Below the pieces are notes generated by a model, which saw nothing but the letters and a program-made list of their open reading frames with translations, was not told where the DNA came from and searched no databases. From Lachnospiraceae bacterium (GTDB taxonomy: Bacteria; Bacillota; Clostridia; Lachnospirales; Lachnospiraceae), in the NCBI GenBank assembly GCA_009774615.1, contig VSOC01000010.1, positions 5,862 through 69,861 on the forward strand: DNA of 64,000 bases. Direction: 5' to 3'. Below, one piece after another: positions 41,266-50,545 of the stretch (position 1 is its first letter; each line of letters starts with the position of its first letter). The translations under genes were made by a program, and so were the position numbers.

Positions 41266-43488
41266 TCAGTTATCGTCGTGAAGCCGGCGCATAGCCCGCT
41301 CGCGAAGAGGTGCCGAAGTAAAAAATTCATCGACATGGGTGATCACCAGCATACTGCTCACCGCAGGCATCGTCAGCGATAAAATTCCCTTCTCGACCTC
41401 TACGCACGCAGCGCCCACATTATAGCCGTCCTCCGTCGTCAGCATAATTCTGGTCAGCACCTCATCGTCATCAAGCCCCAGAAGCCACACCGGAACCGAA
41501 ACCTCCCGCTCCTGTTCAAGCATGTTTACGATAACGGCGGCCTTATATTTTCCGTGCATCCGGCCATAGGCGATAAGATGATTGCCCGCCAGAAGTTTTA
41601 TTACCGAACCTCTCTTTAGTGCCGGAATCCGGTTGTGGATTCCCCCCATATAGCGATGGAATTCAATCATCTCCAGATTTTCTTTTCCCCAGGGATAGGG
41701 TCTGCGGTTATCCGGATCCGTCCAGCCGCACATCCCCGCCTCGTCGCCGTAGTAAATCGTGGGTGCCCCCGGCCAGGTCATCTGAACCATCACGGCCGCA
41801 CGGAAAACCCCATAGCGGATGCCTTCCGAAGCCGCCGCCCTTCCTAAAGAAACCAGCCTTCCCACGGTCTGGTTTGTCCGGGTTAAAAAGCGGGAATGGT
41901 CATGGTTGGACAGTTCATTCATCGCGGTCATTAACGACGGCGTCTGCATCTGGCTCATATGGTAGGCCATGCTTGTAAAAAAAGCTTCCCCATCGCCGTA
42001 ACGCTTGCCGTCATACTCGTCGCTGTGCTTTTCCATACCGGTTAAAAACCAGGAAAGCGGTTCCATAAATGCGTCATAATTCATTACGGAATCCCATTCA
42101 TTGCCCAAAAGCCAGCTGCTGGGATCGCCGTAGTGTTCGGCCAGAATCAGCGCGTCGGGATTGACCTCTTTTACGGTTTTGCGAAACTGCTGCCAGAAAT
42201 AATGATTAAATTCCCCCGTTTGTCCCAAATCCGCCGCCACATCCAGCCGCCAGCCGTCAACATTATACGGTGGTGAAAGCCATCTTCTGGCAATCCCCAG
42301 AATGTATTCCTGAAGCTTTTCTGATTTTTCATAGTTTAACTTAGGCAGGGTATCATGGCCCCACCAGCCGTCATAGCTTGCATTATAGGGCCAGTTTTCC
42401 TTATCTTCTTTATAAAACTTAAAGAAGGAATAATAAGGGCTGTCCGCCGATACATAGGCCCCCGGCTCATAGCCTTCGGCATGTTCATAAATCCCCTCGC
42501 GATCCAGCCACTTGTTAAAAGAACCGCAGTGGTTAAATACGCCGTCCAGGATAATTTTCATTCCGCGGCGGTGAATCTCCTCCACCAGACGGGCAAAAAA
42601 GGCATCGGAAGCCTCAAGGTTTTCCTTATTCGTTACCCGGGCAATGTACTTGGTCGCATGTTTATTTTCCTCCCGAAGTGCCGCCTCATCCTTCAGGGAC
42701 AAATCTTTTTCCGCAAGCACCTCTCCTCCGTCATGGAGGATCACGCCGTAATGCGGGTCAATGTGCTCATAGTCCTGGCAGTCATACTTATGGTTGGAGG
42801 GCGATACAAACACAGGGTTTAAATAAATCACTTCCACTCCAAGGCTCTGGATATAGTTTAGCTTATCCCAGATACCCTGAAGATCCCCGCCGTAAAAATA
42901 GCCCACATCCATCGTTTCCAGAGGCTTTTCCCAGTCCTTCACCCCTCTGACAGGCACTCCGATATAAATATATTCTCCGGTTTCCACATCATTGGTCGGA
43001 TCGCCGTTGCAGAAGCGATCCACGTAAATCTGGTACATGATCGCACCCTTTGCCCAGTCCGGCGTGTGGAATCCCGGCGTAATACGGAAGGCAAAACAGG
43101 GAATCGTTTCTTTAGAAACGCCAAGACGGTTATAAGTCCAGGATTTCTTCCCCTTTTTTATTTCAAAATAATAAAATACAGGTTCTTCCTTCGTCGTTAT
43201 CTTAAATTCATAATAATCAAACCATGTATCCCGGCTTGATTTTTTCATTATCCCTTCAATATCGCTGCCACATTCCCGGTAAATCACCTGATCCGCATCA
43301 TCCCGGGCCGTGCGGAAATAAAGAAGAACGTCCTGGTTTGCTTCTGGTTCTTCCGGAATTCGGTAATCTTCAGTTTCGGAACAAAACAGTGCATCCTGAT
43401 TCAGTTCTTCCGGATTCAGTTCTCCCTGATTCAACTCTCCCGGCTTTAACTCCTCATGCTTGAAACAGCCGTCGATATTTTCATTCAT
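41266..43488 (-). CDS. GH13 alpha-glucan hydrolase, neopullulanase/cyclomaltodextrinase-like
   Basis: The 740-residue protein has an N-terminal CBM34-like domain (about 45-165: RECGSDIEGIMKKSS, FYYFEIKKGKKSWTYN), then the GH13 barrel with YQIYVDRFCNGD, GGDLQGIWDKLNYIQSLGVEVIYLNPVF (region preceding the first motif), LDGVFNHCG, GWRLDVAADLG (nucleophile Asp), LILAEHYGD (Glu) and NELSNHDHSRF (Asp). No signal peptide is seen, so it probably cleaves imported maltodextrins. Start at 43488 with AAAGGCGG upstream. The N-terminus holds four tandem pentapeptide-like ELNxx repeats. Promoter at 43527-43555. Confidence 0.9.
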   Translation of the reverse strand: MNENIDGCFKHEELKPGELNQGELNPEELNQDALFCSETEDYRIPEEPEANQDVLLYFRTARDDADQVIYRECGSDIEGIMKKSSRDTWFDYYEFKITTKEEPVFYYFEIKKGKKSWTYNRLGVSKETIPCFAFRITPGFHTPDWAKGAIMYQIYVDRFCNGDPTNDVETGEYIYIGVPVRGVKDWEKPLETMDVGYFYGGDLQGIWDKLNYIQSLGVEVIYLNPVFVSPSNHKYDCQDYEHIDPHYGVILHDGGEVLAEKDLSLKDEAALREENKHATKYIARVTNKENLEASDAFFARLVEEIHRRGMKIILDGVFNHCGSFNKWLDREGIYEHAEGYEPGAYVSADSPYYSFFKFYKEDKENWPYNASYDGWWGHDTLPKLNYEKSEKLQEYILGIARRWLSPPYNVDGWRLDVAADLGQTGEFNHYFWQQFRKTVKEVNPDALILAEHYGDPSSWLLGNEWDSVMNYDAFMEPLSWFLTGMEKHSDEYDGKRYGDGEAFFTSMAYHMSQMQTPSLMTAMNELSNHDHSRFLTRTNQTVGRLVSLGRAAASEGIRYGVFRAAVMVQMTWPGAPTIYYGDEAGMCGWTDPDNRRPYPWGKENLEMIEFHRYMGGIHNRIPALKRGSVIKLLAGNHLIAYGRMHGKYKAAVIVNMLEQEREVSVPVWLLGLDDDEVLTRIMLTTEDGYNVGAACVEVEKGILSLTMPAVSSMLVITHVDEFFTSAPLRERAMRRLHDDN
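43398..43457. repeat. 15-bp tandem repeat inside the GH13 N-terminus
   Basis: Four in-frame units starting GATTCAGTTCTTCCG (43398-43412) and repeating every 15 bases to 43457. They encode ELNxx repeats in a linker and allow in-frame expansion or loss. Confidence 0.6.
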
Positions 43489-43526
43489 CCGGTTACCGCC
43501 TTTCCTTATCTTTTCCTCTCCCCTGT

Positions 43527-43555
43527 ATTGTAAACGAAAACGGACAATAACACAA
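43527..43555 (-). promoter_or_regulatory. Promoter of the GH13 hydrolase gene
   Basis: Minus-strand -35 TTGTGT (43555-43550), 17-base spacer, -10 TACAAT (43532-43527), about 40 bases before the start codon. Confidence 0.55.
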
Positions 43556-43635
43556 TGGCGAAATAGCACGAAAACCTTTTCATATTTTATCACATTCTTT
43601 GATTTCTCTATTTCTGCCTTTCGGTTTTTTGGCAT

Positions 43636-43668
43636 GTAAAAAGGCCAGCGGGGTAGCTGGCCTTTTTA
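43636..43668. terminator. Terminator downstream of ftsH
   Basis: AAAAGGCCAGC pairs with GCTGGCCTTTT around GGGGTA, with T-runs on both sides, so it can work in either direction. The 275 bases between it and the ftsH stop are AT-rich with no recognisable RNA or frame. Confidence 0.88.
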
Positions 43669-43943
43669 GGAGAAGGTATTTCGTTTCTTATGGGGTGTAG
43701 CAAAAACTATATAATGTATTGGGGGGGTTACGTCTATTATAATAGCATAAGTTGCAAAATAAGTGTGCACAAACTTTGATTTTTTCTTGATTATTTTTTG
43801 TGCAATCTATCTAAATCGTCACTCTATTCTGCCAACTTCTCCCTTTTCTCTTCCATAAACTGCTAGTGCCCTGTAAAAACACGGGTTTAGACACATTTAG
43901 CTTACGGTTCGCTTACATTACTGTTTCCATAGTTCTATGCCGT

Positions 43944-45752
43944 CTACACCGCAAAAAGACCCTCGAATTCCTCCTGACCGATTTTTTCTTTCATGAGAAG
44001 AAGCTGGCTGCACTTATGGAGCACCTTTTCGTTTTCGACAATAATCTTTCTGGCCTTCTGGTAGCATTCGTCGATAATACGCTTTACCTCACTGTCAATC
44101 ACCGCCGCCACAGTTTCGCCGTAAGACTTCGTGTGCGCCAGATCCCGGCCGATAAACACCTCATCCTCATCGCTTCCGTAATTAATCATACCCACCTTTT
44201 CCGACATGCCGTATTTCGTAACCATCGCACGGGCAATGTTCGTGGCCTGTTTAATATCCTGTGAAGCACCGGTGGTAATATCGTCAAAAATTAATTCCTC
44301 GGCAATCCTTCCGCCCAGGGAAACCATAATGTTCTGAAGCATACGCCCCTTGGTCATATACTGTTCGTCTTTTTCCGGAAGCGGCATCGTATAACCGCCG
44401 GCCCCCATACCGGTAGGGATTATGGAAACCGTGTGCACCGGTCCCACATCCGGAAGCACATGGAAAAGGATTGCGTGACCGGCTTCATGGTAGGCGGTAA
44501 TCTTTTTATCCTTCTCGGAAATCACCTTGCTCTTCTTTTCCGCACCGATGCCCACCTTGATAAACGCCTTATCGATATCTTCCTGGCGCACATACTTGCG
44601 CCCGCCCTTTGCCGTAAGAATCGCCGCTTCGTTCATCAGATTTTCCAGGTCTGCCCCGGTAAAGCCGGAAGTGGTCTGGGCAACCCGGTGAAGATCCACA
44701 TCGTCGCCCAGCGGTTTTTCTTTACAGTGCACCCTTAAAATCTCTTCCCGGCCCTTAACATCCGGACGTCCCACGGCAACCTTGCGGTCAAACCGCCCTG
44801 GACGAAGAATCGCCGGATCCAAGATATCCACACGGTTCGTCGCTGCCATCACAATAATGCCTTCATTCACACCAAAACCGTCCATCTCAACCAAAAGCTG
44901 GTTTAAGGTCTGTTCTCTCTCGTCGTGACCGCCGCCCATTCCTGTTCCTCTGCGCCGGGCCACAGCGTCAATTTCATCAATAAATACGATACAGGGAGAA
45001 TTCTTCTTTGCATCCTCAAACAAATCCCGGACACGGGAAGCGCCGACGCCGACAAACATCTCCACAAAATCCGAACCGGAAATCGAAAAGAAGGGAACTC
45101 CGGCCTCCCCGGCTACCGCCTTGGCCAGAAGGGTTTTTCCTGTTCCCGGAGGGCCGACCAGCAAAAGCCCCTTGGGAATCCTGGCACCGACACTGGTATA
45201 TTTCTGCGGGTCACGCAGAAAATCCACAACCTCTTCAAGTTCTTCCTTTTCTTCCTCCAGCCCGGCAACATTCGTAAAATTCACCTTGCTGTCCCGGCTG
45301 AGTCTTGCCCGGCTTCTGCCGAAATTCATCATCCTGGCATTCGCCCCGCCGCCGGAAGACCTGGCATTCATCACCGAAATTAAAATCACCACGGCAATCG
45401 TGGATATCACGATGGGAAGCAGAATGGTTAAAACCATGTTCTCCCGCGGAACATCCGTTGTCGTATAGTCAATGCCCAGTTCCTGCAGACGGTGCTGCTC
45501 TTCAATAACATCCGATGTATAGTACTGCTTTGCACTTCCATCCTTTAAAAACAAATTGACTTCTCCCGTAGGCGTCTGCTGGTTCTGGTTAATAATCACC
45601 TGTTCTACACTGCCGTCTGCAAGAGCGGTCAGATACTCCTGATAACTGATATCATCATTGGTAAAAATCTGTCCGGAAAATGTTGTTATCATCAATAGCA
45701 TCATCATAATAACAAGAATAAATCCCAGACCCCTGAATTGCTGCTGTTTCAA
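43944..45752 (-). CDS. ftsH: ATP-dependent zinc metalloprotease
   Basis: Membrane-anchored AAA+ protease for quality control. The 602-residue protein has two membrane helices (about 10-28 and 108-128) with an extracytoplasmic loop between, Walker A GPPGTGKT (about 200), Walker B CIVFIDEIDAV, arginine-finger region LRPGRFDRKV, and the zinc motif HEAGH (about 420). Start is TTG at 45752 after GGAGG with seven bases. It follows hpt in the same order as B. subtilis. Confidence 0.98.
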   Translation of the reverse strand: MKQQQFRGLGFILVIMMMLLMITTFSGQIFTNDDISYQEYLTALADGSVEQVIINQNQQTPTGEVNLFLKDGSAKQYYTSDVIEEQHRLQELGIDYTTTDVPRENMVLTILLPIVISTIAVVILISVMNARSSGGGANARMMNFGRSRARLSRDSKVNFTNVAGLEEEKEELEEVVDFLRDPQKYTSVGARIPKGLLLVGPPGTGKTLLAKAVAGEAGVPFFSISGSDFVEMFVGVGASRVRDLFEDAKKNSPCIVFIDEIDAVARRRGTGMGGGHDEREQTLNQLLVEMDGFGVNEGIIVMAATNRVDILDPAILRPGRFDRKVAVGRPDVKGREEILRVHCKEKPLGDDVDLHRVAQTTSGFTGADLENLMNEAAILTAKGGRKYVRQEDIDKAFIKVGIGAEKKSKVISEKDKKITAYHEAGHAILFHVLPDVGPVHTVSIIPTGMGAGGYTMPLPEKDEQYMTKGRMLQNIMVSLGGRIAEELIFDDITTGASQDIKQATNIARAMVTKYGMSEKVGMINYGSDEDEVFIGRDLAHTKSYGETVAAVIDSEVKRIIDECYQKARKIIVENEKVLHKCSQLLLMKEKIGQEEFEGLFAV

Positions 45753-45822
45753 CGAGTTGCCTCCTTACTTTCACCTTTCAGCCGCTGCCGCACAAAACTT
45801 CACCGCAGCGTTCATCCTTCTA

Positions 45823-46344
45823 TTATTCTATAACGCCGATATACGGCAGGTTCCTGTACTTCTGGTCGTAATCCAGACCATAACCCACCACAAATTCATC
45901 CGGGATGGTAAAACAACTGTATTTTACTTTCACCTGCTTCTTCACCCGGCGTTCCGGCTTATCCAAAAGCGTGCACAGTTCAATACTCTTTGGATTCCTC
46001 TGTTTTAAAATTTCCACCAGATAGGCAAGCGTCCTTCCGGAATCGATAATATCCTCCACGATCACCACTTCCTTGCCCTCTAACGGCTCATCCAAATCCT
46101 TTATAATCTTCACCACGCCGCTGGACTGCGTGCCGCTCCCGTAACTCGACACGGACATAAAGTCTAAAGATACCGGCACAGTCAGCCGTTTTGCCAGTTC
46201 ACAGGTAAAAAATACGCCGCCCTTTAAAATACAAATCAAATGCACATGACGGCCCTCATAATCTCTGCTGATCTGATCTGCAATCTCACTGATTTTTGCA
46301 TTAACCTCTTCCTCTGTCAGCAGCACCCGAATTTTATCAGCCAT
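45823..46344 (-). CDS. hpt: Hypoxanthine phosphoribosyltransferase
   Basis: Purine salvage enzyme making IMP or GMP from hypoxanthine or guanine with PRPP. The 173-residue protein has the PRPP loop VVIVEDIIDSGRTL (about 100), ILKGGVFFTCELAK and VGYGLDYDQKYRNLPYIGV. AGGAG precedes the ATG. It follows tilS and precedes ftsH, as in B. subtilis. Confidence 0.96.
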   Translation of the reverse strand: MADKIRVLLTEEEVNAKISEIADQISRDYEGRHVHLICILKGGVFFTCELAKRLTVPVSLDFMSVSSYGSGTQSSGVVKIIKDLDEPLEGKEVVIVEDIIDSGRTLAYLVEILKQRNPKSIELCTLLDKPERRVKKQVKVKYSCFTIPDEFVVGYGLDYDQKYRNLPYIGVIE

Positions 46345-46370
46345 TTTCTTCTCCTTTGCTTATCCTGCGG

Positions 46371-47837
46371 TTATTTATCCGCCATTCTTACGTGTACCTG
46401 CAATATTGTTTTTGTCTTTTCCGTAACCTTGCAGCCCTCGCTGATACGTTTCCCGATAATCCATAAAATATGACTTCCGTCGGCCAAAAGGGGAATCCTT
46501 CCCCGAAGCCCGGCCGGAATCTTTTCATCCACCATATAGGACTTAATCGTCTTTTTCCCGCCGCCGGACAAAAAGAAATAATCCCCGGTCTGCCTGGTCC
46601 GTACAGACAACGTACCTTTTATTCTATCACAATCAAACCATTTCGTATACTGGTTTTGCGGAATTTCCATAGCTTTTTCGTAAGAAAATACCTTGATTTC
46701 CAGTTTTGGGAGGGAAATCCTTTCCTCCTGCACATTCTTTTCCCGTGCTTTCCCCCCTTTTTCCACCCAAAGCATCGTATAACCGCGCCGGGCCGTCAGC
46801 CCATAAGGCAAATCAATCTGTTTCCCGACCCGTCCGCACAAAAGCCGCCTTGCCGCTTCCACATGAACCTCCCCCAGATCCTTTGTCCTCCCCGCTGCCC
46901 TGCCCATCATCTGTTTAATCACATAAGTCTGTAAAATCTCCGGCTCGTTTTTCAGCTTTTCTGCATCTGCGCCAAAGCTTAACCGAAGTTCCTCTTCATC
47001 TGCGCCAAAGCTTAACGGCAGTTTTTCTTCACCTGCGCCAACGTCCGAAGCTGCTTCCCCTTCTCTTGTTCCAAATTTTCCCAGCCATTTCTCCGCCTCT
47101 TCTTCCAGATAGGCATCTGCCTGCCGCGCCCTCCTTGCTGTCTGTAAGACATGCTCTCCTGCCCGCAGATTCACTAAGGCTTCAATCTGCGGGATAATCT
47201 CATGGCGCAGCCGGTTTCGGGTGTAATTCCCGGAATCATTTGTCGAATCCACACAAAAATCCACCCCCTCTGCCGAAAGAAAATCCAGAATCTCCTCCCT
47301 GCGCACGGCCAGCAGCGGCCGGATAATCCTCCCCCTTGCCGCCGGGATTCCTCCCAGACCTTTCAGCCCGCTGCCGCGGAATAACTGAAACAGTACCGTT
47401 TCCACATCGTCATCCTTATGATGTGCCACGGCTATGCGGACAGGCAAAGGGGATTCTTCGTTTTTCATTTTTGCTTCATCCTCCCACCGCAGGGCTTCTT
47501 CCTCGAATACCTGATACCTTAAGATTCTGCCTGCCTCTTCCTCGGAAAGCCCTTCCTTCCCGGCAAATTCCCTGACTTCCACCCTTTTGCAGGTAAACTC
47601 CACCGAAAACCGCTCGCACAGCCTGCGGACAAAATCTTCATCCCGATCTGCTTCCCTGCCCCGAAGCTGATGGTTGACATGAACCACCCGAAGCTTAAGT
47701 TTCCACGCTTTCTGCAGCTTCACCAGCACATGCAAAAGACAGACGGAATCCGCCCCTCCCGACACAGCCGCCAGAATCCTGTCCCCCGGATCACAAAGTT
47801 TATTTTCCCGGATAAATTTCTCCACCCGCCTCTTCAT
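46371..47837 (-). CDS. tilS: tRNA(Ile)-lysidine synthetase
   Basis: Modifies the wobble C of tRNA-Ile(CAU) to lysidine. The 488-residue protein has the PP-loop AAVSGGADSVCLLHVL (about 22), HVNHQLRGREADRDEDFV, AVAHHKDDDVET and GLGGIPAARGRIIRPLL, then a C-terminal TilS substrate-binding domain. An in-frame tandem repeat (46954-47040) codes for LRLSFGADxEE copies in a linker near residue 280. The ATG at 47837 follows GGAGGCACAG; an ATG twelve bases upstream is an alternative. Confidence 0.95.
   Translation of the reverse strand: MKRRVEKFIRENKLCDPGDRILAAVSGGADSVCLLHVLVKLQKAWKLKLRVVHVNHQLRGREADRDEDFVRRLCERFSVEFTCKRVEVREFAGKEGLSEEEAGRILRYQVFEEEALRWEDEAKMKNEESPLPVRIAVAHHKDDDVETVLFQLFRGSGLKGLGGIPAARGRIIRPLLAVRREEILDFLSAEGVDFCVDSTNDSGNYTRNRLRHEIIPQIEALVNLRAGEHVLQTARRARQADAYLEEEAEKWLGKFGTREGEAASDVGAGEEKLPLSFGADEEELRLSFGADAEKLKNEPEILQTYVIKQMMGRAAGRTKDLGEVHVEAARRLLCGRVGKQIDLPYGLTARRGYTMLWVEKGGKAREKNVQEERISLPKLEIKVFSYEKAMEIPQNQYTKWFDCDRIKGTLSVRTRQTGDYFFLSGGGKKTIKSYMVDEKIPAGLRGRIPLLADGSHILWIIGKRISEGCKVTEKTKTILQVHVRMADK
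46954..47040. repeat. 33-bp tandem repeat inside tilS
   Basis: The segment CATCTGCGCCAAAGCTTAAC occurs at 46964 and 46997, a period of 33 bases, with a third partial copy, coding in frame for repeated LxLSFGADxE. It lengthens the linker without breaking the gene. Confidence 0.6.
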
Positions 47838-47937
47838 CTGTGCCTCCATCCTTTCCTCAATCCATACTTTTTCTGTATATTTCTTTTCCCTTTATTCTTC
47901 TTTTCCTTGATATGTCTTAACCATCACCATCTTTTCC

Positions 47938-49356
47938 CTATTCCTGCTCCCAAATCCCGGCGGCAAGAACCGTCATATCGTCCCTGGCACCCTCGCCGAA
48001 ACTCAGCGCAAAGTCCAGCACACTGTCGGCAATCTCCTGCGGCCGCATCTTCGGCAGGGCTTCTAAGTACTCCACCATAACCTCTTCCTTTTCTTCCCCC
48101 GGCAGTGCATCCAGCACCCCGTCGCTCACCATCACAATCCGGTCGTCGTCCCAAAGCTTTCTTGACATCAGCACCGGTTCAATCGGATTTAATATTCCAA
48201 TGGGCACATCCCCTGCCTCAAGCTGCTCCACACCATCTCTTCCTATAAGAAAGGAAGCCGAAGCACCAAGCTTCATGGCCTCCAGAACTCCTGTATGCAA
48301 ATCCACGCACACCACATCCACGGCTGCCGGATGCTGTTCCTTGCCCGCCAGCAAAAGGACGGTATTCACCAGCTTTAATGACGCCCTCGCTGAAAATCCC
48401 GCTTCCACAAGCTGTTCGGTCAGTTCGATAATCCGACAACTCTCCTGGCACGCCTGCGGCCCGCTTCCCATCCCATCTGCCAGACTCATAATCACCTGCC
48501 CTTCCAGATTCTTAAAGAAGGTAAAATTATCCCCGGAAACATCTTCCCCCTCCTTTGGCGTGCGGGCAATGCCGTAGAGCATGTGATATTTTCCTTCCTC
48601 GATAAACCGCAGGGTTGACATCTGGCGCGTTACAATAGCCCGGCTGTCCTTGGCCGGATTCCAGCGCTGCTTTCCCATGGCCTGTCCAAGGATATTTGCC
48701 GCTTCTCTGGCCGTAAGGCAGGTTCCGTGGGTGGTCTTTACGGTCAGATAAGCTTCCCTCTGCTTATTTTCATATTCCAGCACCAGCATATTTTTAATCA
48801 GCATATGGCGGCGGCGGAAAATTTTTTTTACGGCAAATTCCCGCTCCGCCGTAATATCCACCGCCTGCTCCATCTGCCGGGAAAATTCCTCGATAATCGC
48901 CGCCAGTTCCCGAAACTGAACAATCACCGCATCCCTGCTTTCCAAAAACCTGCTCTTCCAGGACAAGTTCATCGTCGCCCGTCCCAGGCTGCTGTTTAAC
49001 TGGCTTAAATACTTCTCCTTATGAAAACAGGTCTGCCGAAAAAGCAAAGGCATGTCCTCCATGCGCACCGATCCGTGAACCTCAAATGCCCGCAGAAGAT
49101 AATACAGGTAATAACTGTCCTCCCGTGAACTGTCCTGGTATAAATTGCAGCGGGTACAGCCGCCGCACACCATGGCTGCCGCCGTCTGCATCGCTGCCGC
49201 CCCGTCCTCACGGGTCAGATGCCTCCCGTCGATCTCCTCCGAAAATGATTGTGCCAGCCGGCTTAAAGAAGAAGCCATATCCCCCAGCCGGGCCGCTGTA
49301 TATACATTCACATCCGCCATGTCCAGGCGTTTCTGATTTTGACGCCGAAACAGCAC
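47938..49356 (-). CDS. spoIIE: SpoIIE-type PP2C phosphatase lacking the membrane domain
   Basis: Sporulation phosphatase that, in B. subtilis, dephosphorylates SpoIIAA to activate sigma-F. The 472-residue protein has an SpoIIE-type regulatory region with a CGGCTRC cluster (about 55), helical region, and a PP2C domain: SLADGMGSG (metal Asp), VDLHTGVLEAMKLGASASF, VMVSDGVLDALP, and GARDDMTVLAAG. Compared with the roughly 827-residue B. subtilis protein it lacks the N-terminal ten-helix membrane part, and there is no room for it before divIC. Start: GTG at 49356 with AGGAGGG; ATGs at 49377 and 49320 are alternatives. Locus order matches B. subtilis. Confidence 0.85.
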   Translation of the reverse strand: MLFRRQNQKRLDMADVNVYTAARLGDMASSLSRLAQSFSEEIDGRHLTREDGAAAMQTAAAMVCGGCTRCNLYQDSSREDSYYLYYLLRAFEVHGSVRMEDMPLLFRQTCFHKEKYLSQLNSSLGRATMNLSWKSRFLESRDAVIVQFRELAAIIEEFSRQMEQAVDITAEREFAVKKIFRRRHMLIKNMLVLEYENKQREAYLTVKTTHGTCLTAREAANILGQAMGKQRWNPAKDSRAIVTRQMSTLRFIEEGKYHMLYGIARTPKEGEDVSGDNFTFFKNLEGQVIMSLADGMGSGPQACQESCRIIELTEQLVEAGFSARASLKLVNTVLLLAGKEQHPAAVDVVCVDLHTGVLEAMKLGASASFLIGRDGVEQLEAGDVPIGILNPIEPVLMSRKLWDDDRIVMVSDGVLDALPGEEKEEVMVEYLEALPKMRPQEIADSVLDFALSFGEGARDDMTVLAAGIWEQE

Positions 49357-49475
49357 AAAAATCCCTCCTATCCGCATATTCTCTTTTGTGTATACCACAA
49401 AAAACGTGCCGCGCACTACAGTATACTCAAAAAGATTATATGCAGACAAAAGGGAAATAATAACTCCCAATCCGG

Positions 49476-49793
49476 CTAATTATTCGATGGTTTTAATAAA
49501 ATTTCACCCGGATTCACCAGTCCCAGCTTTTCCTTGGCAACCTCTTCGATGTACTGTTTGCTCTGGACGTAAATCTCCCGCTCTTCTAAAGCTGCCTTCC
49601 GATCCAACTCGGACTGCTTCTCTGCCTCAAGGTTCTCTTCCCGGATCTGAAATTCCAAATCCCGCTGTTTTAAGGATGCACTCTTAATATTTACAACCAC
49701 AGCCAGACTTAAGACAACGAGGGTCACGCCGATAAGCGCCACCCGGTTCCCCCATTTGTCCTTTTTCTGTGCCTTTCCCTTTTTACTCTTCAT
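49476..49793 (-). CDS. divIC: DivIC/FtsL-type septum formation protein
   Basis: Small bitopic division protein. The 105-residue protein has a basic N-terminus, one membrane helix (about 18-40, VALIGVTLVVLSLAVVVNI), a coiled coil (SLKQRDLEFQIREENLEAE), and the C-terminal EEVAKEKLGLVNPGEILLKP motif of the DivIC family. ATG at 49793 follows GGAGATACGG and overlaps the yabQ stop by 11 bases. Confidence 0.93.
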   Translation of the reverse strand: MKSKKGKAQKKDKWGNRVALIGVTLVVLSLAVVVNIKSASLKQRDLEFQIREENLEAEKQSELDRKAALEEREIYVQSKQYIEEVAKEKLGLVNPGEILLKPSNN

Positions 49794-50184
49794 CCGTATC
49801 TCCAATCTGCCTTTTTTCTGAAATCTTTTTTCTGAACTTTTTTCTTTTCTGATTATTTATTTTAATCCTTTCCAGCATTTTTTGCAATACCTTCAGCATA
49901 TTTCTGCTGATCATCCGATCGTATGCCAACATCCCCAAAAGCACAGCGATAATCACATAGCTCCTTAAAATTCCGTCATTCTGCCGGTAGAGCAGAGAAA
50001 ACACAGAAAGACTTACATAAATCCAGTAAAAAAAGTCCTCCAGGCTGACCAGCCAACTTTTTGCCGAAAATAAAAGACGGCTGATCCGCAGCAAATCATA
50101 GCAGAACATCAGCCAGCCCCCCAGCCCAAGGCAGCTGGCCAACAATACCGCCTGCGTATAAATTTCCCCGCTTACGCCCCTCAT
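49783..50184 (-). CDS. yabQ: Spore cortex biosynthesis protein YabQ
   Basis: Membrane protein needed for spore cortex formation. The 133-residue protein has about three to four hydrophobic segments (AVLLASCLGLGGWLMFCYDLLR, DFFYWIYVSLSVFSLLY, YVIIAVLLGMLAYD) and a basic C-terminal tail. It follows yabP by five bases with a weak ribosome site, which fits translational coupling. Confidence 0.9.
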   Translation of the reverse strand: MRGVSGEIYTQAVLLASCLGLGGWLMFCYDLLRISRLLFSAKSWLVSLEDFFYWIYVSLSVFSLLYRQNDGILRSYVIIAVLLGMLAYDRMISRNMLKVLQKMLERIKINNQKRKKFRKKISEKRQIGDTDEE

Positions 50185-50189
50185 TTGCC

Positions 50190-50474
50190 CTACCGAAACA
50201 GCCGGGTAAAAAAGGACTCCCCGGCCTTGCGCAAAGCCTCATTTGAGCTGTAGACCAGGCTGTCAGCCTGTCCATCTAAATCAACCTCGCCCTTTTCTAA
50301 AGTAAGCCTGCTGACGCATAAATCCTTTCCCTTAATAGTTAAAAGCCCTTTATCCGTATCCAGGACAACCTGGTTTTCATCAAAAGAAACTACATCTGCA
50401 ATCCCGGTAATACTCATTTTCCCGCGATCCTCCATCATCAGCCGATGGGGCCGCCCGCCAATCTTTTCTTCCAT
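50190..50474 (-). CDS. yabP: Sporulation protein YabP
   Basis: Small YabP/YqfC family sporulation protein. The 94-residue protein has RPHRLMMEDRGKMSITGIADV, SFDENQVVLDTDKGLLTIKG and LEKGEVDLDGQADSLVYS. The ATG at 50474 follows GGAGGTTTTTGT. It begins a transcript with yabQ; a sigma-E promoter may lie upstream (50510-50538). Confidence 0.93.
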   Translation of the reverse strand: MEEKIGGRPHRLMMEDRGKMSITGIADVVSFDENQVVLDTDKGLLTIKGKDLCVSRLTLEKGEVDLDGQADSLVYSSNEALRKAGESFFTRLFR

Positions 50475-50509
50475 ACAAAAACCTCCCAACATACTAAACC
50501 ACTTGATTC

Positions 50510-50538
50510 AGTATATTAGGAGGCCATTAAAAATATTC
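50510..50538 (-). promoter_or_regulatory. Possible sigma-E promoter for yabP
   Basis: Minus-strand GAATATT (50538-50532) and ATATACT (50516-50510) with 15 bases between resemble sigma-E -35 and -10 elements. yabP-yabQ are sigma-E genes in B. subtilis. The match is partial; an inverted repeat overlaps it. Confidence 0.3.
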
Positions 50539-50545
50539 CTCTTTC

